The notes below the pieces were generated by a model. It searched no databases and was not told the DNA's origin. It saw only the letters and a program-made list of their open reading frames with translations. From contig CAYNEF010000001.1 of the NCBI GenBank assembly GCA_964396165.1, positions 104,491-168,490 on the forward strand: 64,000 nt of DNA. Direction: 5' to 3'. Positions 50,685-59,453 of this stretch are shown piece by piece; the stretch's first letter is position 1, and each line of letters starts with the position of its first letter. The stretch is from CALCZU01 sp964396165 (GTDB lineage Bacteria; Bdellovibrionota; FAC87; UBA2466). The position numbers and the translations under genes are program-made.

Positions 50685-53051
50685 TTATGTACACACTTGA
50701 ACGGAATCACTTTGGGCTTTCAGTGGAGGCACCGTCACAGGCGCCTCCCCAAAAAGTTCCTTAATAAGCTCTGCGACATTCTCCACAAAGACGACTTTCA
50801 ACTGCGTTCTGACTTCTTCGGGTACATCACGCATGTCTTTTTCGTTTTGTTTTGGCAAGATGACTTTTTCTATTCCTGCCCGATGTGCCGCAGTCACTTT
50901 TTCCTTGATACCACCGACAGGCATGACGGCACCGCGCAACGTGATTTCGCCGGTCATTGCAGTTCTCGGATCAATTCCTCTATTCATAAAGAGAGAAGAA
51001 AGAGTCGAGAACAACGCCACACCTGCAGAAGGGCCGTCTTTTGGAATCCCGCCACTAGGTACATGAATGTGCAAATCCTTCTTTGCGTATTCAAACCCCG
51101 GCACAAGTGTCGGCAAGTGTGAACGCACAAGACTTAAGGCGATTTGCGCAGACTCTTTCATGACATCACCAAGGGATCCGGTAAGAGTAAGCTTTCCATC
51201 ACCGGGCATCAGACGTGACTCGATAAAAAGAATCTCTCCGCCCATTGGAGTCCAGGCAAGCCCTGTCACGACCCCGGGTGAAGCAATTTTCTCAGCGACT
51301 TCGTGGATAAATCTGTCAGGTCCAAGAAGCTCTTCCACATCTTTCGGCTCTACGACAAGTGTTTCGTCTTCTTTGGTCTTCAGGATTTTTTCCGTCATCG
51401 CACGGCATACGCTGGCGAGTAAGCGTCTTAACTCACGCACTCCCGCTTCTCGCGTATGGCTGTGAATGATTTTTAACAGTGCCGCATCCGAGACTTTTAA
51501 CTTCTCTTTGGTAATACCGTGTTCATCCATCTCTTTCGGCAGCAAGTGGTTTTTTGCGATGTGCAATTTTTCACTTGTTGTATAGCCAGTGAGCTCAATG
51601 ACTTCCATGCGATCTCTTAAAGGCGCAGGAATAGTATCGAGTGTATTTGCCGTCGCTATAAAGAATGCCTTCGACAAATCATAAGGCACATCCAGATAGT
51701 GATCAGAGAAGGTCGCGTTCTGCTCTGGATCCAGCACTTCTAAAAGCGCCGAAGCGGGATCTCCTGCATACCCTTGAGAAAGTTTATCTATCTCATCGAG
51801 TAAAAATACAGGGTTCGTGCTTCCAGCGCGTTTTATGCCCTGTACAATTCTTCCAGGCATCGCACCGACATAAGTACGTCTGTGTCCTCGGATTTCAGCT
51901 TCGTCTCTCACTCCTCCAAGGGAAGCGCGGATAAATTTTCTATCCAGCGCGCGGGCAATGCTTTGCCCGAGACTTGTTTTTCCGACGCCAGGGGGGCCGA
52001 CAAGAAGAAGGATGGGGGCCTTTCCTCCTTTTGTCAGCTTCATGGTTGCAAGATGCTCGATAATGCGTTTTTTAATTTTTGAAAGCCCATAGTGATCTTC
52101 GTCGAGAATTTTTCTCGCATCTTCAATATCAATGTCCTTTTGCTTAGAAGGCTTCCAAGGCATTGCAATCAGATAATCCAAATAGGTGCGAATCACATGC
52201 GCTTCCGAGCTGGAAGGACCCATGGCTTCGAGCCTTGCCAACTCATCTAGTGCAACTTTTTCGACAGCTTCAGGCATAGAGGCTTTTTCAATTTTTAGAC
52301 GAAGCTCGTCTTCTTTATCCTCTTTTCCTTCACCGAGTTCTTCTTTGATCGCGCGTAAATGTTCTCTTAAAATACTTTCTCTTTGCACGCGACTCATTTT
52401 TTTGGATAAGCGATCACGAATGTCGCTTTGGATAGAAAGCGAATCTTTCTGCGCTTGCATGAGTTCCAAAAGGACTAAAACCCTTTCCTTTACAGAATCC
52501 ATTTCCAGCAATTCCTGTTTTTTCACACGGGGTAATTCTAAATTAGCCGCGCACAAGAAAGAGAGGTGGGAAAGATCATCCAGACCTTCCAAAAGTTCTG
52601 CAAGTCTTGTGGTATCCGCTGGCAATAAGTTAAGAATCTCTTTGGCAATATTTTTCACACTTTGGATAAGCGCAGTCTCCACAGGCTTATCCAGAGCTCC
52701 CCGATCACGAAACTCTTCAATTTTAGCGGTGATATATCCGCCTTTTTGCTCTTCATATTGCGTTACTTTTTGTCTGGACTCGCCTCTTACAAGAACGCTA
52801 TAGCCACTCTCATGAGTGCCTTTAATTTTTTCTATCTTACAAAGGGTTCCAATTTTATATAAATCTTCGGCTTTACTCTCTTTGTCATTTTCTACACGTC
52901 GGGTAACAAGCAGAACCCAATTGTCTGCCAATTTTGCAGCATCAACAGCTGCAAGTGTTTTTGGGCGGCCTACGGACACAGGCATTACTACGCCAGGAAA
53001 GACAACAGTGTCGCGGATGGGGAGGACTGGGATATTTTGCGGGACTTTCAT
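50685..53051 (-). CDS. lon: ATP-dependent protease Lon
   Basis: Lon degrades damaged and some regulatory proteins. The order is the usual N-terminal substrate domain, AAA+ core with Walker A GPPGVGKTS, and the protease domain with the catalytic Ser in KDGPSAG and Lys in GIKEKVTAAHRAG. The start ATG 53051 follows AAGGAAG; a longer frame to 53165 has no support. The length of 788 is normal. No clear heat-shock promoter is seen, only a TTGACT-like -35. Confidence 0.97.
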   Translation of the reverse strand: MKVPQNIPVLPIRDTVVFPGVVMPVSVGRPKTLAAVDAAKLADNWVLLVTRRVENDKESKAEDLYKIGTLCKIEKIKGTHESGYSVLVRGESRQKVTQYEEQKGGYITAKIEEFRDRGALDKPVETALIQSVKNIAKEILNLLPADTTRLAELLEGLDDLSHLSFLCAANLELPRVKKQELLEMDSVKERVLVLLELMQAQKDSLSIQSDIRDRLSKKMSRVQRESILREHLRAIKEELGEGKEDKEDELRLKIEKASMPEAVEKVALDELARLEAMGPSSSEAHVIRTYLDYLIAMPWKPSKQKDIDIEDARKILDEDHYGLSKIKKRIIEHLATMKLTKGGKAPILLLVGPPGVGKTSLGQSIARALDRKFIRASLGGVRDEAEIRGHRRTYVGAMPGRIVQGIKRAGSTNPVFLLDEIDKLSQGYAGDPASALLEVLDPEQNATFSDHYLDVPYDLSKAFFIATANTLDTIPAPLRDRMEVIELTGYTTSEKLHIAKNHLLPKEMDEHGITKEKLKVSDAALLKIIHSHTREAGVRELRRLLASVCRAMTEKILKTKEDETLVVEPKDVEELLGPDRFIHEVAEKIASPGVVTGLAWTPMGGEILFIESRLMPGDGKLTLTGSLGDVMKESAQIALSLVRSHLPTLVPGFEYAKKDLHIHVPSGGIPKDGPSAGVALFSTLSSLFMNRGIDPRTAMTGEITLRGAVMPVGGIKEKVTAAHRAGIEKVILPKQNEKDMRDVPEEVRTQLKVVFVENVAELIKELFGEAPVTVPPLKAQSDSVQVCT

Positions 53052-53169
53052 ATATACTTCCTTTCGATTCGAGCCATGCAGCTCTTTACTTAGAGTGTGA
53101 ATGAAATACATAGAGTCAAGGAAGACTGCTTGCCGTTTGCTAACTAGCCGATAGCATAGAGTCATTCAA

Positions 53170-55644
53170 ATGCTGACTTCACTTCCAATCGATGCGTTAC
53201 TTCCTCAAATTGACCGGGCACTACTGGAACACAATACACTCATTTTAAAAGCCAGCCCTGGTGCCGGAAAAACCACACGAGTTCCTTCACATTTGTTAAG
53301 AGCATCGTGGCTTAAAAATAAAAAAATACTTGTGCTGGAACCAAGAAGGTTGGCAGCAAAATTGTCGGCCACCCGTGTATCCAAAGAAATGGGTACGATT
53401 TTGGGAAATGAGATAGGTTATGAATTTCGTTTTGAGAGAAAAACTTCTTCCCAATCACGTTTAGTCTTTCTCACAGAAGGACTTTTGATGCGAAAGCTTT
53501 TAAAAGATCCTCAATTAAATGATGTAGGTCTTGTCGTACTCGATGAGTTTCACGAAAGACACGTGCATGCAGACATTGCCTTATCCTTATTAAAAAGCCT
53601 GCAAGCAAACAAACGGCCCGATCTAAAAATAATCGTGATGTCTGCGACAATGGAAACAAGCCAACTATCCAGCTATCTGAACCAGGCGCCGGTGTTGGAG
53701 CAGGAGCTCCCTCCTCACCCATTAGAATTGCAACACTTAGACACCCAAGAAACCTGGCTTGAGAAAAAATGTGTCAGAGGCTTACGCTTGGCGCTGGATT
53801 CTAAATTTGCCGGTGATATTTTGGTCTTTCTGCCAGGAATGTCAGAAATCCGAAAAGCTGAAGCCTTAATCCAGTCCCAAAAAATTCCACATCTTAAAAC
53901 GTACATACTGCATGGAGAAATTTCCCAAGAAGAACAAGAAGCCGCACTCTTACCTCAAAAAGGGATTCGAAAAGTTATTCTTTCCACCAATATTGCTGAA
54001 ACTTCCGTCACGATTGAGGGAGTAAATATCGTACTGGATAGTGGGCTGGAAAGACGTGCAGTAGTGGACGAATGGACGCAAATTACGGAGCTGCAAACAA
54101 AAAAAATCAGTCAAGCTTCTGCAAGACAAAGAATGGGACGAGCTGCACGCCAAGAAGCCGGTTTGTGTATACGGCTTTATTCCAAAGCAGAGTTCGATGC
54201 CCTTCTTCCCTTTACTCCTCCTGAAATACAACGCAGCGATTTAACACGTACCTACTTAGAGCTGCTTGCTTTGGGTGTTACGGATGTAAAAAATTTCCCC
54301 TGGTATGAGTCTCCCAGAGTAAATCTACTAGATGGGGCATTGCTTCTTCTTCAGTCTTTAGGTGCGGTGGAAAAAAGCGGAAGACTCACTTCTTTAGGGG
54401 AAAATATGGCCGAGATTCCAGCCTCTCCGAGAATCTCAAGAGTGCTAATTGAAGCAAAGAAACAAAAATGTCTTGAAGACATCGCCTGGCTCACTGCCGG
54501 ACTTTCCGAAGGCCAACTCAAAAAAGGGGAAATCCATTCCCAATTAAAGGAGGTAAAAAGAAATTTTTATTTAAAAAAAACCGTGAACCAGTTACTCAGT
54601 AGTCTAAATAGTAGTGAGAACACCTTTTCCAATGAAGAAAATCTGACCAATTGTCTGCTTTCGGGATTTCCCGACCGGATTGGAAAAAGAAAAAATGAAA
54701 AAACGTCAAAATATGTCGAGTATGTTTTATCCTCCGGCGGAACAGCACTATTAGATAAAGAAGAAGCTCCCGACACACCATTTCTATTAATCCTTGATGC
54801 GAAGAAAAATGATTTCGGAAAAACATTTGTAAACTCCTATACAGCGCTCGAATTAGACAAACTCTTTGATCTCTTTTCCAATGACATCAAAGAATCCGTA
54901 CAATGCACTTGGGACAGGGAAAAAGAGAGGGTAACAAGTGTTTCGCAGCTTACCTATGGAAATCTGGTATTAACAGAATCGAAGGTTTCTACACAACGCA
55001 GTCCAGATTGCGCAACATTGCTTCTTCAAGAGGGGTTAGGCATTTCCATCCACAACAAGTATAGTTTAAAAGAAATTGCAGAAAAATTGCAGCGCGTTTG
55101 TTCAAGCGAAATCTTAGAGGCAACTCTTTCGCGCGTAGAATTATTTCAAAAATTTTATTCTTCTGAAGATCATGTCCCCCTTACAGATAAAACCCTCATG
55201 GATTTTCTCTCTCTTAAGCTTGAAGGACACTATGCGCTACAATCGTTAAGAGAACTGGACTGGAAAAACGATCTGACAACTTATTTTTTGCCCACGCATT
55301 TTTCTAAAGTAGATCAGAAACTACCAGAAGGGATTAGCCTAACAAACGGCAGGAAGATGAAACTTACCTACTCGCTTGGCAGTGCTCCCAAAACAAGTAT
55401 TAAAATGCAGGAACTGTTCGGTTTAAAGCAACTTCCCCCAATTGCAGATGGAAAAATTGGAATTTTACTTGAGATTTTAGGTCCGAATTATCGGCCTGTG
55501 CAGGTGACGAGTGATCTGATGGGCTTTTGGCAGCGCTCGTATCCGGCGTTAAGAAAAGAATTATCGAGAAAATATCCCAGACATAAATGGCCAGAAGATC
55601 CGTTGATCATCCAACCCATGACGGAGAGAGAAAAAAGAAGGTAG
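53170..55644 (+). CDS. hrpB: ATP-dependent helicase HrpB (DEAH type)
   Basis: Walker A SPGAGKTTRVP, Walker B DEFH, SAT motif and a QRMGRAAR motif VI give the DEAH helicase core, and the C-terminal HrpB domain has the family ending FWQRSYPALRKELSRKYPRHKWPEDP. About 825 residues, the normal size. The cellular role of HrpB is not well known. Divergent from lon, with about 120 bases between. Confidence 0.93.
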   Translation: MLTSLPIDALLPQIDRALLEHNTLILKASPGAGKTTRVPSHLLRASWLKNKKILVLEPRRLAAKLSATRVSKEMGTILGNEIGYEFRFERKTSSQSRLVFLTEGLLMRKLLKDPQLNDVGLVVLDEFHERHVHADIALSLLKSLQANKRPDLKIIVMSATMETSQLSSYLNQAPVLEQELPPHPLELQHLDTQETWLEKKCVRGLRLALDSKFAGDILVFLPGMSEIRKAEALIQSQKIPHLKTYILHGEISQEEQEAALLPQKGIRKVILSTNIAETSVTIEGVNIVLDSGLERRAVVDEWTQITELQTKKISQASARQRMGRAARQEAGLCIRLYSKAEFDALLPFTPPEIQRSDLTRTYLELLALGVTDVKNFPWYESPRVNLLDGALLLLQSLGAVEKSGRLTSLGENMAEIPASPRISRVLIEAKKQKCLEDIAWLTAGLSEGQLKKGEIHSQLKEVKRNFYLKKTVNQLLSSLNSSENTFSNEENLTNCLLSGFPDRIGKRKNEKTSKYVEYVLSSGGTALLDKEEAPDTPFLLILDAKKNDFGKTFVNSYTALELDKLFDLFSNDIKESVQCTWDREKERVTSVSQLTYGNLVLTESKVSTQRSPDCATLLLQEGLGISIHNKYSLKEIAEKLQRVCSSEILEATLSRVELFQKFYSSEDHVPLTDKTLMDFLSLKLEGHYALQSLRELDWKNDLTTYFLPTHFSKVDQKLPEGISLTNGRKMKLTYSLGSAPKTSIKMQELFGLKQLPPIADGKIGILLEILGPNYRPVQVTSDLMGFWQRSYPALRKELSRKYPRHKWPEDPLIIQPMTEREKRR

Positions 55645-55646
55645 CG

Positions 55647-56114
55647 TTAAGGGACGTCGCGATCCATCACCGTTTTGCGTCCGTTAGATCTTGCCGTATG
55701 GATGGAAGCTTCACACAATGCCTTGATTCTGTCGGTCAGTGCTTCAAATACTCCCGCACTTGTATTCATGCCGGATTTATCCAGAATATATTTTTTTACT
55801 TTGCTGACAACGACTAAGATTTCATCGTCTACACTGGATTTTCCGGGTGCAAGAGGTGCAGAGGCTCCGACAATTTTTCTTTGGGCAGGACGCTCTGATT
55901 CCGCTTCCATTACACGGGGAGCCTGTTTCTCAATGGCGCCGGCACTATCGGGACGGTGTCTTTCTGTCGGAACATGTGCGTCCCAGCAAGCAACACTGCA
56001 AAATACATAATTGGTTGCATTTCCTCTGCAGGTGGAAACAGAGCAAACATAATAGGTTGCGCCGAGTAAAATATCTTTTTTACAACTACTGCACTTACGC
56101 CAGGTTTGTGACAT
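55647..56114 (-). CDS. Bacterial histone with an N-terminal zinc finger
   Basis: From ATG 56114 (155 residues) the N-terminal 55 residues carry eight Cys/His ligands (C8, C11, C24, C29, C39, C43, H47, H53), enough for two zinc ions in a cross-brace. A Pro/Ala-rich linker (about 55-95) leads into a histone-fold-like part: SKVKKYI as helix 1, then NTSAGVFEALTDRIKAL... as the long helix 2 and SNGRKTVMDRDV as loop 2 and the start of helix 3. The block NGRKTV holds the R-T pair of histones, and this segment is close to Bdellovibrio histone Bd0055. Helix 3 is very short. ZZ-type histones have been described in prokaryotes, and this one fits that class. Likely binds DNA. TTG 56150 is an alternative start; neither has a good ribosome-binding site. 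Confidence 0.75.
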   Translation of the reverse strand: MSQTWRKCSSCKKDILLGATYYVCSVSTCRGNATNYVFCSVACWDAHVPTERHRPDSAGAIEKQAPRVMEAESERPAQRKIVGASAPLAPGKSSVDDEILVVVSKVKKYILDKSGMNTSAGVFEALTDRIKALCEASIHTARSNGRKTVMDRDVP

Positions 56115-56164
56115 GGAAGAAATTTTAACTGAATAAGTAGGGAGGGACAACAGGTGTGAAAAAT

Positions 56165-56434
56165 TTATTTAGAGTTAGACATGCTGCAAAATCCTCTTTG
56201 CACCACGGTCTTTAAATCATCCGACTTCGTATCTACACCAACGCAACTTTTGCTAAAGGCAGCGCTATTAAACGCTACTGAACTTAGCGCGGCTTGTTGT
56301 TGCTTATGCATTGTAACGGGCTTGCTTGTGGTAGTGATATTTACAAAATCAAACACGATTACCCCGAATGCCAGGGTAAGAAGCGTCAGTTCGTAAACGA
56401 GAAGCTTCGTCATATGATTTCGTAAAAGTGTCAT
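56165..56434 (-). CDS. Small membrane-anchored protein, unknown
   Basis: ATG 56434 follows AGGAAG. One hydrophobic segment (LLVYELTLLTLAFGVIVFDFV) near the N-terminus with basic residues before it suggests an N-terminal anchor. The outer part of about 55 residues has two Cys (SKSCVGV and RGFCSMS) that may form a disulfide. No family recognised. It lies about 50 bases upstream of the histone gene on the same strand, so the two may be co-transcribed. Confidence 0.5.
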   Translation of the reverse strand: MTLLRNHMTKLLVYELTLLTLAFGVIVFDFVNITTTSKPVTMHKQQQAALSSVAFNSAAFSKSCVGVDTKSDDLKTVVQRGFCSMSNSK

Positions 56435-56630
56435 CACAAAAATACTTCCTAAATTGTGGGAATTTTTTTTAGCCAACGTGCAGGAGAACCCTTGATTCCA
56501 GTATATAGGAAATTAATGCTTTGCACAAAAATATTAACGCGAATTACATATTGAAAATCAAGCGGTTATAAAATTTCACAATCTTCACAATTGAGGTAAG
56601 ATTACGCTCTTACATTTGGAGAGTACACCT

Positions 56631-57956
56631 ATGCGTATCCTACTTTGTTTCGTTCTGGTTTCACTCAGTGCAAACGCTTCTCTTTTAAAACTGCCACACG
56701 AAGAACACACTCTTTCAAACGGACTAAAAATTATTCTAGTGAAATACCCCAGTCCCGGAGTTGTTGCTTACCAATTGCCTGTGCATGCAGGATCGAGAAA
56801 TGAAATTGAAAAAGGAAAAACAGGCTTCGCGCATTTCTTTGAGCATTTGATGTTTAGAGGAACTAAGAAAAGAAGCGGTAAACAATTTGGAGATCTCTAC
56901 GCAAAGTTAGGCGCTGAAAATAATGCTTGGACCTGGTGGGATGAAACCTGCTACCACGGCAATGTCTCGACAAAATACCTTCCTCAGATTCTAGCAGCAG
57001 AAGCCGACAGGTTTCAAAATCTGTACTTCAATGAAAAAGCGTTAAAAGATGAGGCCGGTGCGGTCTTAGGCGAATACAATAAAAATGCTTCGAAACCCGA
57101 AGAACAACTGGAAGAAAAATTGTTTGAAACTGCTTTTAAAGTACATCCCTACAGTCACACGACGATGGGTTACAAAGAAGACATTCTAAAATTTGGGGAA
57201 AGATACAAAGACGTATGGCCTTTCTTCAATCAGTATTATGTTCCATCGAACGTCAGTGTAATACTTGTAGGAGATATTGATTTTAAAAAATCAAAAGCAC
57301 TGATTCAAAAACTCTTTGGAAATTGGAAAGCAAAAAAATCAACACCTTCCGCAATTCCAGTAGAGCCAAAGCAAACTGAAGAAAGAAGCGCAAGCGTCGT
57401 ACTTACCAAACCCACACAAACAAGAATTTCGATTGCCTATAAGTCACCGGCCTTTTCCACCAAGAATAAAGAAACAGCCAGCATGCAACTCTTATCAGAG
57501 ATCAATTTTTCTATTACGTCCGATTTTCAAAAAAAATATCTCTTCGATAAAAAATGGCTCGACTCCGTAGATGGTGCTTATATGCCCATGATGGATCCTG
57601 GTTTGTGGGTCATCTCGCTCAAGTTTTCAGAAAATGGCGAATCTCATAGCGAAGAAGTCGTAAAAGCTGTGGAAGAATTAATTGCTTCTTCAAGAGATAA
57701 AGCCCCATCGACCGAGAAACTTGCTAATACTAAGAAACGTTTTATCAACGACGCTCTTATCAAATGGTTTGAAAGTCCTTCTGCATTGGCGCATGAGATC
57801 TCCGTTTTAACAAATCTTGAAAGAGACTTGGACGTCATCAACCGTTATTTCGAAAATATTTCCGGCGTCACACCTGAAGATGTGGTGAAAACTGCAGGAT
57901 TGTATCTCACGGACAATAACAAAACAGTTGTCACTTTAAAGGGGAGTAAACAATGA
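56631..57956 (+). CDS. M16-family zinc peptidase, active subunit, exported
   Basis: ATG 56631 has GGAGAG upstream and gives a signal peptide (RILLCFVLVSLSANA). The inverted zinc motif HFFEH (68-72, HxxEH) is present, with a second Glu in the following helix (DEAGAVLGEYN). M16 bacterial enzymes of this kind form a heterodimer with an inactive partner, which here is the next gene, overlapping by four bases. It cuts peptides in the periplasm. Confidence 0.92.
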   Translation: MRILLCFVLVSLSANASLLKLPHEEHTLSNGLKIILVKYPSPGVVAYQLPVHAGSRNEIEKGKTGFAHFFEHLMFRGTKKRSGKQFGDLYAKLGAENNAWTWWDETCYHGNVSTKYLPQILAAEADRFQNLYFNEKALKDEAGAVLGEYNKNASKPEEQLEEKLFETAFKVHPYSHTTMGYKEDILKFGERYKDVWPFFNQYYVPSNVSVILVGDIDFKKSKALIQKLFGNWKAKKSTPSAIPVEPKQTEERSASVVLTKPTQTRISIAYKSPAFSTKNKETASMQLLSEINFSITSDFQKKYLFDKKWLDSVDGAYMPMMDPGLWVISLKFSENGESHSEEVVKAVEELIASSRDKAPSTEKLANTKKRFINDALIKWFESPSALAHEISVLTNLERDLDVINRYFENISGVTPEDVVKTAGLYLTDNNKTVVTLKGSKQ

Positions 57957-59449
57957 AAGCTCTAATTTGCCTGTTATTTATTAGCCAACTTGCTTCTGCC
58001 TATTCGGTAATATTAAAAGAAAGCCCTGAGCTCCCCATCACCGCAATCAATATCACTTTTAAATCAGGATCTGCAGATGATCCTGAAAAATTAAAAGGCA
58101 TTTCTACACTCACGGCAAACCTCATCCGTGAAGGCGGTGTCGCATCCTATGGAGATCTGCCCGCGCGAAATCGGGAGGAACTGGAAGAAATCTTATTTCC
58201 CTTAGCAGCAGATATTTCAGTACACTCGTCCAAAGAACAAACATCCTTCGAGGTGACAACTACCTCTGAAAGTGCCGAAAAGGTTTTTGACCTTCTCGCT
58301 CAAATGATACTTGCTCCCAAATTCAGCGGATCTGAACTCGACAGACTAAAGGCAGAAACCAAGGACATATTGTCAAAAGGCCTTCCCTTAGAAGATCAAG
58401 AAGAATTGGGAAAAGCCGCTTTAGACCGCGCACTCTATGGAGAAGGACATCCCTACTCCACATCTATCTTTGGCAATTTGAAAAGCTTAAGTTCGATAGA
58501 CACTGACAGCATCGAAAAATTTTATAAAACCCATTACACGCAAGACAGAATTACAGTCGCTGCTGGGGGAATTGTTCCTGCAACGCTAAAGCAAAAGCTC
58601 CAAAATGTATTTTTAAAATTACCTGCGACATCTACTGCAATGACTGCAATTGTAAAACCTGCGCCCTTAACAAAGCCCACGCTCACCATTGTGACTGGCC
58701 CCTTTGATGCCACAGGAGTTCACTTGGGTCTTGTGCAATCTTACAATAGAAGTTCTGCCGATTTCCCTGCGATGTATTTATCTTCTATGGCTTTTGGAAA
58801 GCACCGTTCGTTTGTGGGAAGGCTCATGAAGGTCGTACGAGAGATTCGCGGTTTAAATTATGGCGCGTATGCCTACGTAGAAGATTTTCCTAAAGGCGGA
58901 AGGCTGATGATTGCACCGACTCAAGTTTCTAGACAAGTGCAGGCCTTTACCATGTGGGCGCGTCCTACTCCTTTAAATAATGGCTGTTTTTTAATGAAGC
59001 AAATCCTGCGCGAGTTTAATAATGTTTCCACAGAAGGACTCTCTCAAGCGGAATTCAATTTAGGCAAAAGCCATTTAAATGGATATATTCCCCTTCTTGC
59101 AACAGAAATCTCCAGACAAATTGGGTATGCCATTGATTCGAATTTTTACGGAATCAAAAACGATTTCTTACAAAGTCTGCAAAAAGAAAATGAAAAATTG
59201 CAATGGAAGCAGGTAAACTCGACACTATCCAGGAACCTGCATGAAGGAAAACCTTCGATCGTTGTCGTCACAAAAGATGCGGATGCTCTCATTAAGGAAC
59301 TAAAGAGTGGGCATTGCAAGATCCACTATCCTGAAGGGGTTATAAAAGAAAAAGCTGTGCTGAAAGAGGATGAAATCATTGCAAACTACCCAATGCCTTT
59401 TGAAGACGCGGATATAAGAAAAATTTCTTCTGAAGGATTATTTAACTAG
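57953..59449 (+). CDS. M16-family peptidase-like, non-catalytic subunit
   Basis: Same fold as the gene before but without HxxEH, while the Arg/Tyr substrate-binding block (VVREIRGLNYGAYAYVED) is kept. This is the usual division in the two-subunit M16 enzymes. A signal peptide (KALICLLFISQLASA) is visible. It overlaps the catalytic subunit gene by four bases. Converges on the next gene with 4 bases between. Confidence 0.9.
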   Translation: MKALICLLFISQLASAYSVILKESPELPITAINITFKSGSADDPEKLKGISTLTANLIREGGVASYGDLPARNREELEEILFPLAADISVHSSKEQTSFEVTTTSESAEKVFDLLAQMILAPKFSGSELDRLKAETKDILSKGLPLEDQEELGKAALDRALYGEGHPYSTSIFGNLKSLSSIDTDSIEKFYKTHYTQDRITVAAGGIVPATLKQKLQNVFLKLPATSTAMTAIVKPAPLTKPTLTIVTGPFDATGVHLGLVQSYNRSSADFPAMYLSSMAFGKHRSFVGRLMKVVREIRGLNYGAYAYVEDFPKGGRLMIAPTQVSRQVQAFTMWARPTPLNNGCFLMKQILREFNNVSTEGLSQAEFNLGKSHLNGYIPLLATEISRQIGYAIDSNFYGIKNDFLQSLQKENEKLQWKQVNSTLSRNLHEGKPSIVVVTKDADALIKELKSGHCKIHYPEGVIKEKAVLKEDEIIANYPMPFEDADIRKISSEGLFN

Positions 59450-59453
59450 TATG

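Noticed and set aside
53052..53165. Longer N-terminus for Lon
   Set aside because: Not found in the family, and ATG 53051 has AAGGAAG in front.
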